A DNA stretch of 64,000 bases. Origin: Paramecium octaurelia (lineage: Eukaryota > Ciliophora > Oligohymenophorea > Peniculida > Parameciidae). This document shows positions 53,101-64,000 of the stretch, in pieces. The translations under genes and the position numbers were made by a program. The DNA lies in contig CAJJDP010000169.1 of NCBI GenBank assembly GCA_905182995.1, positions 3,182-67,181 on the forward strand, given 5' to 3'. Below the pieces are notes generated by a model, which saw only the letters and a program-made list of their open reading frames with translations, had not been told where the DNA came from and ran no database searches. Within the stretch, counting starts at the first letter, position 1; each line of letters starts with the position of its first letter.

Positions 53101-56100
53101 GAAATTCATGATAAAAATTGCTTAAGTTGTATGTTTGATGCTCCAAAATTATGTGAATTATATTTTGAAGATCAATGTTTCGAATGTGAACATGGATATT
53201 TTTTTAATTAGTATAATAATGCTTGTGAATCTTAGTGTGGAGACGGAATAGTAGTCCATGATGAAGACTGTGAAGATAATAATTATATCGAATTTGACGG
53301 TTGTTATTATTGTAAATATTCTTGTAGTTAATACTGTTTAAATTGTTTCAAAGGAGTGTGCTAATAATGTGATTAAAATTATTTACTTAGAGATGGATTT
53401 TGTTATGGTAAACAAAATCAAATTGAAATATTTCCAGAATGTTAACTTAACTTAAATGGAGAATGTTTAATTTGCGAAGAAGATTTTTATTTAAATGAGT
53501 ATGGAGATTGTGTTCCTAAATGTTCAGAACGCTGCATTCATTGTTATAATGGTTAATGCTTTGAATGTGCAGAACATTATGAACTTTATAAGGATCGATG
53601 CTTGTTTATTTAGCAATGCTAAATAGGTTTGCATTTGAGTTAAGAATTGTAAATTTGCTAATCTTCATGTGGTGATGGGTATGTAACTGAATGGGAAGAA
53701 TGCGATGATTAAAACATGGAACAATTTGATGGTTGCTATTAATGCAAATATGAATGTGATGATAATTGTGTTCAGTGCATATATGGTGAATGCTTTCAAT
53801 GTTCTTAAGAATTTAATTTAATCGAGAATAAATGTTAATCAAAATGTTAAGATTTATGCCTTAATTGTGTTTAAGGTGTATGTTAGTTATGCAGTAATGG
53901 TTATNATGATGGCAATTTAATTATTGGAGATGGATGCCATTTCTGTCAATTTAGTTGTTAGGACTCATGTCTTTATTGTATTTAAGGAATTTGTTATGAT
54001 TGTTAAGAAGGATATTAATTAATATAAAATAAATGTTACTCTATCTGTGAAGATGGTCTTTAGAAAAATAATGAGGAATGTGAAATTAGCACATCCTTGC
54101 AGATTTATCAAAATTGTTAATCTTGTAAATTTATTTGTGATTTGAATTGCCTCGTTTGTTAATTTGGTATGTGTTAACAATGCAATGACGGATATGAGTT
54201 ATCCTCGATCTAAAAATATTGTGTTAAGTCACTAAATTATAATTTAATGATAATAGAAAACTGTAGTCTATAAATAGGGAACAGTTGTATTTCATGTGAA
54301 GATTATGCCTACTTTGAAAAAGCTGATTAGAAGTGCAATTTAATAGAAGCGCCCTTGAGTTTTTGTCAATATTAACTTAAATTATCACCAGATCTATATT
54401 GTAGTTACTGTTTTGATTATTGTACATCTTGTAATGAAAATAATTGTATAGATTGCTAAGATGGCTATTATTTAGATGAAAATTTTTCTTGTCTTTCATT
54501 TTGTGGAGATGGAATATTAGCACATGATGAACAATGTGAAATTCATGATAAAAATTGCTTAAGTTGTATGTTTGATGCTCCAAAATTATGTGAATTATAT
54601 TTTGAAGATCAATGTTTCGAATGTGAACATGGATATTTTTTTAATTAGTATAATAATGCTTGTGAATCTTAGTGTGGAGACGGAATAGTAGTCCATGATG
54701 AAGACTGTGAAGATAATAATTATATCGAATTTGACGGTTGTTATTATTGTAAATATTCTTGTAGTTAATACTGTTTAAATTGTTTCAAAGGAGTGTGCTA
54801 ATAATGTGATTAAAATTATTTACTTAGAGATGGATTTTGTTATGGTAAACAAAATCAAATTGAAATATTTCCAGAATGTTAACTTAACTTAAATGGAGAA
54901 TGTTTAATTTGCGAAGAAGATTTTTATTTAAATGAGTATGGAGATTGTGTTCCTAAATGTTCAGAACGCTGCATTCATTGTTATAATGGTTAATGCTTTG
55001 AATGTGCAGAACATTATGAACTTTATAAGGATCGATGCTTGTTTATTTAGCAATGCTAAATAGGTTTGCATTTGAGTTAAGAATTGTAAATTTGCTAATC
55101 TTCATGTGGTGATGGGTATGTAACTGAATGGGAAGAATGCGATGATTAAAACATGGAACAATTTGATGGTTGCTATTAATGCAAATATGAATGTGATGAT
55201 AATTGTGTTCAGTGCATATATGGTGAATGCTTTCAATGTTCTTAAGAATTTAATTTAATCGAGAATAAATGTTAATCAAAATGTTAAGATTTATGCCTTA
55301 ATTGTGTTTAAGGTGTATGTTAGTTATGCAGTAATGGTTATTTCTTGAATGAATATTTCATCTGCATAAAAATAGATTGCGAATACGATTTTAGTTGTAC
55401 TTCACTTTGTGGAAATGGTATAATAGAAGATATGGAATAGTGTGATGATTAGAATCTATTTAATGATGATGGTTGTAGCAATTATTGTGAATAAACTTGT
55501 GATGTTAATTGTACGCGTTGTCTTGACGGTGTTTGTTTTGAGTGTAAAGAAGGGTGGAAATTGGGGTTATTCCTTTGTGATCCAATTTGTGGAGATTCAA
55601 TTGTTGTTGGAGATGAAGAATGCGATGACGGAAATTAGATTAATTTTGATGGGTGCTTTTAATGTAAATACTAATGTGCACAGCATTGTGAAAATTGTTT
55701 GAATGGAATTTGTTAATCTTGTTAGCTTGATTATGAATTTGATTAATTATTTAATTCTTGCAAACAAATTCAACCCTTAGTTACAATTAATGAATAGCCT
55801 AATTGTAAAATACTAAATAATAACTAATGCATATTTTGTTAACATGGATATCTTGATTCGTTTACCAGTACGTGCATAATTGATTATAATATGAATAAAT
55901 GCCCTAAAAATTGTAAAAAATGTGTACTTTCCAAATGTTTGGAATGTGAATTTGGATATTATGGAAACTAGTGTGTGCCTAAATGTGGAGATGCTATTAT
56001 AGTTTAGGAAGAGGAATGCGACGACGGAAGTGAATACTAATTAGATACTTGTTTAAATTGTAAATAATAATGTCCTCAATATTGTAAGTCCTGTGCTTAT

Positions 56101-58701
56101 GGAGTTTGTACTAATTGCTTTACAGGCTTCTATTTGGATATTGTAAGTAATTCATGTAATTCTGTTTGTGGTGATAAGATACTAGCAAGTGATGAAGTTT
56201 GTGATGATGGCAATGAATTGAGATATGACGGTTGTTACTTGTGTAAATATTAATGTCAAATGGAATGCTTAGATTGCTAATTTGGAAAGTGTAAATTATG
56301 TGAGTCTTCTTTAATGCTCGTAAGATCAAAAAGTATTTGTGAACAACGAAGATCATGTGAAGGTTTAAAAGGATTGTATTATGATGACTATAGTAATGAT
56401 TGTTTGCCACAATGTGGGGATGGCATTGTTGTTGGCCTTGAATAATGTGAAGATTAGAATAATATTCCTTATGATGGATGCTATTAATGCAAATATTAAT
56501 GTCATAAAATGTGCTCTAATTGTCAAAAAGGAGAATGTTTTGAATGTTAAAGCGGATATTATTTAAATGGTCAGTAATGTATAACAAAGTGTGGAGATGG
56601 TATTAAAATTGGGGATGAATTATGTGATGATCAAAATGATGTTGTCAGAGATGGTTGTACGTTTTGTAAAATTGATCCTTTGTATAAATGCGAGGAAGAT
56701 TTAAACTTGTTAACCTTTTGTTACAGATGCTAAGACAATTGTGAGGAGTGCGTATATAACTTGAATTTAGTAGAATGCAAGCGTTGCAAAAGTGGATATT
56801 TCCTAAAAGATAATACTTGTAATTCATGTTCGGAAAAATGCGAGGAGTGCTTCAACACTCCAAACAATTGCACAGTATGCTCAACAGATGGTTGTAAAAA
56901 ATGTGATAATATATCTGGATTTTATTTGGATAAAAAACTAAAATCATGTGTTACAAAATGTGGAGACAATATCCTCGCAGGAAGTGAATAATGCGATGAT
57001 GGAAATAGAAACGATAAAGATGGATGTAATTCGAAATGTGAAATTGAAAAAGAATTCATTTGCAAAGAGAGTAGCTGTTATGTTCCACCTAAGAAATCAA
57101 TTGGTTTGTAATATACCAACTCCACTACTGCTAGTGATTTCGATTTAATATTTGAGGATCTTAAAATAGATGGTGTTTGTGAGAAATTGACGATTTGGAT
57201 AGAGCAATTCTAACCTAATGAATTCAAGTATGAAGTTTCATTAAAAGAAAGTGAAAACAAAACAGCATAAGCTAAGTGTGAAATCAAATTTAATTTCTTT
57301 AAAACCATAATGGAATACAATCTTATTCATTTAATAGTACCATTAAAGGAAAATGTCACAAGAGTTCTTGAAGAAGAAACTAGAGAGATTATTATTACAC
57401 CAAGAAGATTAGTTTATTATAATCAAGATTAAAAGGCTCAAGCTTAAAGTGTAGTAGCAGCATCTTCCACCTTTACTTTTCTACTTTAATTAATTGGGCC
57501 TTTAACAATTATTCTCGGAGGATTCAATTTTTTTTGGACAATCCTGGATATATTGACTTGGATTAATAATTTTTACTTTCTAAATGTAGATTACCCCTTA
57601 AATGTTAAGTTATTTTTCAATTAACTTCAATGGGGTGATGTGATTAATATCCCGGATGTTATCACATTAAATTCACCAGATGATCCATATTATTTTGAAG
57701 CACCTCCAAAATTTACTGAGAAGGATGTTAATCCGCTATTTCTAAACAACATCTAATTATTTTGTGGATTAATTTCTCTAGCAATATTGGGATATTTCTT
57801 ATCAATTTGCATAGTTTCATTGATCTAAAGTAAATATTTATAGAACAATATGAAAATACATAAAATAGAAATATTTTCAGTCAGCGAGATGAACAAGAGT
57901 CTTGAAATGATATCACCATAAAAATCTCATTAGAAACAAATTAATTTAAAAAGTTAAAAAATGCCCTATATTATCAATCATGTATATAATGAAATCCTGT
58001 GGTTTAAAGAGAATTTTAGGGCAAAGTTATTTCAAATCTTAGGATTAGTTTTTTTGGATGTTTGTTTGGCTTGTGTTCTTTAGTTATAATATTAAGCACA
58101 TGAAGATTACGTAATAATAAAACTGAATTTTTTGTTGGCAATTATTGGAGTTATATTTATATTGATAGTGTTTAAAATGTATTCTTTTGTTTGTTCATAA
58201 CATGAGATTTTGTATGAGAACAAAATGTTTAAGAATTATTATTCATCCTTATATGAAGGTATTGATACTAAAAAGATATTGGCTAGAAGTTATTGTTATG
58301 TCAATTTAATGAGAAAAGCCTTTTTTATATTTTTTACAGTGTACTTTTATTAAGTGCCATTGCTATAAACGTCATTATGTTGTCTAATTTGCTTTTTGAA
58401 TTTAGCCTTGATTTTGTATTAGAATCCATTTGAAAGTAGAAGTGTGCTTATATAATCATCAATACCTGACTTTTGTATATTTATTATAATATTTATTACT
58501 GTTTTGTTGGCTATTCATGATGTAAGCAACATATTTTCATTTGATCAAAAGTATTTTATCGGATGGATAATCCTATTTTTTATTGGGTTCTCAATATTTA
58601 TATAGATGATCTTTTTGTTTTAATAGTTTTATAGTAATATGAAGGAGAGATTGATATAGTTGAAGGATTATTTGTGTAAATAACCAAGTAACAAAAATTG
58701 A
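47136..58701 (+). CDS. Giant cysteine-rich surface-type membrane protein, copy C (complete, disrupted by misassembly)
   Basis: ATG 47136 opens a signal peptide (MPFSIIFILVGFIEVSNSQ). An ectodomain of ~380 residues follows, with a CxxC hinge (CYPSCSQC, CNYGLP). Introns are 47875-47901 (27 nt) and 48595-48617 (23 nt). More than 30 cysteine modules follow, including CGDGIITGVEECEDGN and CGDKIITEDEQCDDGN, and then a membrane block of about seven TM segments (LIGPLTIILGGFNFFWTI, LISLAILGYFLSICIVSLI and others), ending at TGA 58699-58701. As assembled, the frame is broken at the N of 52346. Removing the two repeated contig pieces (2996 bases) and both introns leaves exactly 2840 codons, so the true protein is about 2839 aa. 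Its C-terminal membrane block is related to, but clearly different from, that of A and B (shared motif NVDYP). A cell-surface or alveolar role is inferred. Unlike Paramecium immobilisation antigens, it has TM helices rather than a GPI-type end. Confidence 0.88.
50788..52345 (+). repeat. Contig overlap, first copy (in copy C)
   Basis: The sequence ends in ..ggttat immediately before the single N at 52346. The same bases recur at 52347-53904 (offset 1559) and, from 50910 on, at 53906-55341 (offset 2996). No difference was seen where compared. Confidence 0.9.
52346..53905 (+). repeat. Redundant contig piece bounded by single Ns
   Basis: An N at 52346 and another at 53905 bracket a copy of 50788-52345. 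The preceding piece and this one both end at the same base (..ggttat), as expected when overlapping contigs were scaffolded instead of merged. Confidence 0.9.
53906..55341 (+). repeat. Third copy of the overlap, reading through into the rest of copy C
   Basis: Matches 50910-52345. This piece continues past ..ggttat into unique sequence from 55342, so it is the piece that truly joins to the 3' half of the gene. Confidence 0.9.
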
Positions 58702-58808
58702 TTATGAATGTGTGTGTAATTATTTAAATAAGATTTAAATATATATATATATTTATAAAGACAAAGAGAAATTATAACAAATTTAAATTGATTCTTTATA
58801 TAATACTC

Positions 58809-59961
58809 TCATTACTTGAGTGTTTCTGGAGCATTACCAACTTTGACAACACATCTATATTTGGGTCTTCCATTCAACAATTTGTCATAGGCACCTTTGA
58901 AATTTTCAAACTCGAATTACTCGCAAGTAGGGTAGATCTTGTGCTTATTGGCAAACTCAAGCATTTCGTAGTTTTCCTAAAATTTTTTAATATGAAAATA
59001 TACTTGTCTTGATCCAACAAGAGATCCAACAAAGGATATTTATCTTACAACCAAAGCGAAAAATGGTAATTAGAGTTCAACCTTTGTGAGTGCTGGGATG
59101 CCAACCATCACAAAATCACCTCCGCTTTTGATTAGGTTAGTGTAAGCTATGAATTCATCAACTGTATTAGCACTAGCGCAACTCAAAATTATATCAAAGG
59201 TTCCATTTGCCTTAGCCATCTATTCTTAATTCTTTGTGCAAATGAAATCAGTAGCACCATATGATCTTGCTTCTTCTTCCTTATCTGCTGATGTAGAAAT
59301 AGCTGTTGTTCTCATTCCCAAAGCAGCAGAGAATTTAATTGCTAAATGTCCAAGACCACCGATACCGAGGATACCAACATTTTTGTTGGCTCCAAAGTGT
59401 CTCTTGAGTGGAGCATAGACTGTGATACCTGCACATAAAAGAGGAGGTGCAAGATGTTGAGGAATTGTGTTGGGAATTGGGAATGCCCATTTTGCTGGTA
59501 ATTAGACATGAGTAGCAAATCCACCAAATTTGGGGATTGGAATCAAATGCTCATTTCCAACTTGTCCACACAATTAATCATTTCCTAAAATACATTATTT
59601 GCATTTTCCACAACTATCTCTAATAAATCCTGCTCCAACTAGGTCACCAATTTAAAATTGTGTGACTTAGTCTCCTCTTTATACTACATGACCTAATATT
59701 TCATGTCCTGGTACACTTGGATAACTAATTGGGAACCAATCTTAATTAACAAGATGACCTTAAAAATAAATCATTCAATTTACAATCTGTGTAGCATAAA
59801 CCAAAATATGTCTATTGAATTCTAACTTCATCTGGTCTGATGGGAGGGAATTAAAATGGATAGAGGACAGCCTCTGTATTTGGACCCTCAAAAGACCATG
59901 CAAATGCTTCAGCTTAATCTTTGCTTACTAATTTATAAAGACTGTGTTCCTTTGTTGCCAT
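58809..59961 (-). CDS. Zinc-dependent alcohol dehydrogenase, cinnamyl alcohol dehydrogenase type
   Basis: A NAD(P)H-dependent reductase of aldehydes/alcohols. ATG 59959-59961 to TGA 58809-58811. Introns 59759-59783 (25 nt) and 58977-59003 (27 nt) leave 367 codons, typical for the family. Catalytic zinc ligands are in YTDCH (Cys) and PGHE (His, Glu). The four-Cys structural zinc lobe is DSCGKCKQC..DQLC. The nucleotide site is GILGIGGLGHLAIK, followed by TTAISTSADKEEEA, where Ser in place of an acidic residue suggests NADP(H) preference. LLCAGITVYAPLK is the family's central signature. It is the convergent neighbour of copy C across about 107 bp. The physiological substrate is unknown. Confidence 0.95.
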
Positions 59962-60378
59962 AAATTATATTTATTTATCTTTCCTCATCAAATACACTTG
60001 TCTTCATAAATATTCTCAATCCACTCATGAATCACCTACTCTTATCAAATCAGAATTTAGAAATTTCTATATAATATTTTATAAAACAAATAGATGACAA
60101 CTAAATCAGTTCAATTGACAGCGTGCTTAAAATCCATTAGATTTCTAAAATACACTTGCATATTTCGAAATATAAGCATTTATTTTGGGAAATTGAAAAC
60201 ACATTCGAAATTCAATGATTTCATTCAATTACTCTTGAATTCTTTAGCTTGATTGATTTTCATTGAGGTTGTTCATTTGCAAACTAATCCGAATATTGCA
60301 TTCTTAATTCTGCTCAAATATGATGAAGTATCACAATAAAATTAAATATGTTATATATAATGTTATTTATAATATTAA
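59962..60378. other. Divergent intergenic region
   Basis: 417 bp between the starts of the dehydrogenase and the multi-RING gene. I see no feature here beyond AT-richness. Confidence 0.55.
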
Positions 60379-62524
60379 ATGAAGCTTGGAATATATGAAG
60401 TTGGGATCATTCCATAGACTTTTAAAGCATAATATTTAGAAGTGCAAGCATTTGTTTAATGGCAATATTTGGGAAAAAATACAATGTCTACAATTTTCAT
60501 TTCACTTTTAGATAATTTTATTGCAAATGACAAATACTAAACAATGGCGCAATTGGCTAAACCTAGAAGCAGTTATCAAAATGCAAATAATATTAAGATT
60601 TCATAACTTATTTATAGTCTGCTGAATAAGTAAATAAATCCGAAAGAATTTTTCTTATAGCTAAAAATGATTGATAGTTCAAATGATAAGGGAGGATACT
60701 TATTGGAAGAGTTTTGCTAATTGTAAGGTTTAAAAAAGATTCCGAATAACTAACCTTAACTTATTGCAAGCATTGCTCACTTTTTTTCCATTTCTATAAA
60801 TTTCATTAGACAGACCATTATAGGTAATTCTAATAAATCTAGAATATTGATTTTTTAATAAGCAGAAGGTTACTTTTTAATCAAATAAAGTAATCCTGTG
60901 ATTTAATATATAAACCAACGCTAATAAATATGTCAAATGTGTTCAATGAGACAAGATGATTATTTTGTCACTTAATGTCTACATGTATGTTGCTTTAAAT
61001 GTTTAAATGACAAGTTAAAAAAGGCAAATTCATCACTTTTTATTATCTGCAATAATGCTTGCATGTAAAAAATATAAATAAGAGATATTCAACAATATTT
61101 AAGTAAGGAACTCAATACATAAAAGTAGCAACTAGAATAGTCAGTTAACTTATCAAAATCGTAATAGTTCACCACTAATGACAACTCAAAATCCAACCCA
61201 AATTATCCTGTAGAAAATTACAAGATAAATTCAGTTTATTATAACAACCTTATAGATTCAAAATAATAATAATAGAAATGCAATTATTGTTAAGACCAAA
61301 ATGCTAACAAATTATTTATTAATAATTCATGTGGTCATAAATTTTGCGATGACTGTTTCAAAAGAAAAATCATCTCTAAAAACTAAAAATGCCCAATAAA
61401 AGATTGTTATAGATAAGTTGATCTTTCACTATATTAATAAAGAGGCTAGCTAGAAAAGGAAGCTACTTAAAACTCATAACCTATTTCTTCATAAAATTAG
61501 CAGTCTACATATCCTTAAAATTAGATGTCTACATATCCTTAAAATTAACTGCCTACATATCCTTAAAATTAACAGGTGGCTAGGTGTAGTAAATGTAACA
61601 GTGAATACAGTTCGAACAGTTTGTATAAAGATAAAAAATGCATGCATTTTATCTGCTTCTCCTGCATTTAGTTGTAAGTTTAAAGGTTGCTTTTGAAACC
61701 ATCAAATTAATATTTTGTTACTTGTCCTTTATGTAATAACGTATATGGAAGAGAGTTTGAAAAATTCTATGACTAATCTCAACTACGTTTGGTAGAAGAG
61801 AGAATTAAATTTGATGAATAATTTCAGAAGGAAGATAAGGAAAGGGAAATTAAATAAAAATAATAATAGCAAATACTTCAATAATAATAGTAAGAAGAGT
61901 TATTACTATAACAATAATCACCATACAAGAAAATCGAGAAGTCTCCTTCTGGAAGTAATGATACTCAAAAATAATAATCATAAATATACTCACAAAATGA
62001 TAAATAAAATAATTCTTCATCGGCCAAAGACCTTGTAGAATAAAAATAACCTAGTAAAACTAAGGAAGGGTTTAACCAATAAGAATAAGGAGAATGCACT
62101 ATGTGTTTTACATAATTTTCAGAATTTAATTTAAGATAAGAAATTGATTGTTAATACCATACTATAGGAGTTTGTTGTAGGACGAACTGTGAAAGGTGTC
62201 CATAGTGTGAAGCAAAAAATTCAAATCCTAGGAGTCTCAGAATAAAATGTATTAATTAAAACATTATTAGCAAAATTGGTTTTATAAACATTCACTTAAA
62301 AGGTGGAATTTATAAGCTCGTCCAATATCTATAACTCTTCAAACAAGCAATATAATTACGGAAATGCAGATGATAACTCAAGATGGAACTCTCGAGTTAA
62401 TGTAGCTTAAAGTCAAATCAAACCATAATAACGAAATAGCACTATGGACAATAACCTTTTCAGAAGTCAGGGTTTATAAAGTAATGTAGTAGGTGTGTAT
62501 GGCGCAGGATACAAATATTATTGA
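60379..62524 (+). CDS. Multi-RING/zinc-finger protein, candidate ubiquitin ligase
   Basis: ATG 60379 to TGA 62522-62524. Removing intron 62249-62270 (22 nt) gives 708 codons including the stop. Residues ~1-180 are unassigned. Four Cys/His clusters follow: CQMCSMRQ..CLHVCCFKC (~185), CNYCQDQNANKLFINNSCGH then CDDC..CPIKDC (~300), CSKCNSEYSS..CMHFICFSC..CPLC (~395), and CTMCFTQF..CCRTNCERCPQC (~570). The middle ones look like RING-type C3HC4 arrangements, so ligase activity is plausible. Between the second and third lies a short tandem repeat (STYPQNQ). A basic Gln-rich coiled coil lies near 460-500. The C-terminal ~60 residues are Asn/Ser-rich. Not RBR, because the spacing and Rcat signature are absent. 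Confidence 0.82.
61500..61571 (+). repeat. 24 bp tandem repeat, three units, in the multi-RING gene
   Basis: The unit (cag/atg/ctg)-tctacatatccttaaaatta encodes (Q/M/L)-(S/P)-T-Y-P-Q-N-Q and is repeated three times in frame with few substitutions. This is a recent in-frame slippage product in a linker between zinc-binding clusters. Confidence 0.85.
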
Positions 62525-63655
62525 ATTTTTGAATTAATTTATGAATTAGTTTTGATGTTAATATAATTAAATAAAAATAATCTATTTAGTATCTAAGTTT
62601 ATATTATTTGAATTACTATTTAGATTTTGATTAATTCAAAGATTTCATATCTATTAACTAGTAAGTAGAAGACAAACATTATGTTGTCTCGCAATTTAAG
62701 GTTTTTTTTTTATATGAATTTATTAAATGCAAGATGGATATTATTCAATTATGATAGAATGCAGTGTAAAATAACCATATTATTCTTAAATTAAATATAT
62801 TTTGATCTAGCTATTTTACTCTTCAATTTTATTTTCAATTATTAAATTAGAAACCTTTTGAAAAGAATTGAAAGAAGAAATTATAAATCAAAGGTTTACT
62901 AATTTAAGAAATAGCTTTCAGGCTCAGTTTAAATATTTTTGATTAGAATTATGATATTTTTTAATTTTATTTTCTTTGATAATAGAGATTTTCATTAAAG
63001 AGTTGTTCTCTACAACTTTGCCTAACAACATCATGTTTTCCTTATTCGAAAGGATCAATTTATTAGGAATACTCTGAGATTATGAGAGAGAATTCAGCTA
63101 TAGTTAAAGACAAAAGTTTTTTTGAATGAGTTAATTTATAATATAATATCTAAGTTAATATATTAGATATGGAAATGAGAATGGGATCATTCTTATTTAA
63201 AGCATGGATTTCAGCTCTGGCTTTCTTAAATATTTCTTTTAGCAACATTTATCCTGATCTCCAAATTCATAAATTACTTAAGATAGACTAGTACCAAAAT
63301 AGAACCCCCATTTTGAGTTGCACTTGACCATATGCTTATTTGATGATGTTTTATTGTAATCACTGTAACTTGCTCCAAATTAATCAAGTTTCATTATTAA
63401 AGTTAATATAAATTATTAATTCGAAATATTAATACAATTGAGATTATTTAAATGACATAATTTGGTTGTTATTAAATTATATAATTCAAAAATGATGTCA
63501 TTTTTAATTTAAGCAACCAATTTATCAAAGATACTCTTACATCCCTAAATTTCATTACATTGTTAAATAATAATATTGAATTTATAAAATATAAGTAACA
63601 GGGTATTTGTTGGCAATTTAAAAATAACATAATTCACATAATATTTACATTTTGA
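62525..63655. other. Intergenic region
   Basis: 1.1 kb of AT-rich DNA. The only candidate is a 52-codon frame at 63169-63327 (+) starting MEMRMGSFLFKAWISALAF. It has a possible signal-like hydrophobic stretch but no support beyond that. Confidence 0.45.
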
Positions 63656-64000
63656 TCAATTCTACGAATTATTTTGATTATTTTGGGGATGAGCTTTGGG
63701 TGTCACAGTTTCATATAATTCAACTGCATTTAAGTCCTTCATTTTAGGTTGTTGCTACATAAGGACATAGAAATCTTCATCAGTCAATTTCAATTCGTCA
63801 TCTATCGACTCTGGTATCTGCAGGTTCTTTCCCAGGAATAGACTTTGCGATTGATTCAATTATTAGAATTATACAACCTATTGAGGGACATCAACCATAG
63901 ACTAAGGCATCTAGATAATAGAAAATAAAGAATTACAATTTTTAGGATATTGCGATTTTAATCATCTATTGAGCTATTATCTATGATCTCTTATCTCAGT
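63656..64000 (-). CDS. C-terminal end of an unknown protein (5' part outside window)
   Basis: The minus strand is open from the window edge. It has an intron at 63911-63936 (26 nt) and ends at TGA 63656-63658, giving 105 residues. The end is acidic and then Gln/Asn-rich (PESIDDELKLTDEDFYVLMQ), with no recognisable domain. The intron and the clean frame across it support a real gene. Confidence 0.6.

Noticed and set aside
51381-54583. Three identical 68-codon minus-strand frames as a repeated small gene
   Set aside because: They are antisense to the cysteine modules of copy C. They are identical because the underlying contig piece is repeated by the assembly.

Overview
The window reads as ciliate DNA, most likely Paramecium. 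It is very AT-rich. Its genes only stay open if TAA and TAG encode glutamine and TGA is the only stop. They are cut by 20-29 nt introns that begin GT(A) and end (T)AG. For most intron-containing genes the exon sum closes exactly on a whole number of codons once these introns are removed, which is strong internal support for the models.

Layout. Positions 1-5238, 14136-20634 and 47136-58701 hold three members (A, B, C) of a family of giant cysteine-rich secretory-route proteins. Each has an N-terminal ectodomain, dozens of CxxC / CGDG..E.CDDGN..DGC modules and a C-terminal block of about seven membrane segments. A is cut by the window start, B contains a 373-N gap, and C is complete but inflated by two one-N contig joins that triplicate the same stretch. 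Between A and B (5.2-14.1 kb) lies a gene-poor, decayed region. It contains two broken copies of one unrecognised protein in opposite orientation, inside a larger inverted arrangement that also duplicates A's 3' flank.

From 21.7 to 46.8 kb the window is a normal, tightly packed ciliate gene region: a P5B ATPase, a tandem cyclic-nucleotide-binding protein, a MutS homologue of MSH4 type with an eroded ATPase, a PTC7-like PP2C phosphatase, an oxysterol-binding-related protein, an RBR ubiquitin ligase with membrane segments, a four-TM protein, a protein resembling part of a dynein stalk, a long coiled-coil protein, an enoyl-CoA hydratase, a Nudix protein, a calcium-dependent protein kinase and several small hypotheticals. 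After gene C come a cinnamyl-type alcohol dehydrogenase, a multi-RING protein and the 3' end of an unknown gene. Neighbours are mostly unrelated in function, as expected for a eukaryote. Several are separated by only 30-110 bp, and the MSH4-like gene and the cyclic-nucleotide-binding gene diverge from a 41 bp spacer.

The most notable items are the MutS homologue whose Walker A and Walker B motifs are gone while the rest of the fold is kept in an intact 692-codon frame, the mosaic evolution of the giant surface proteins, and the assembly artefacts that currently break gene C.
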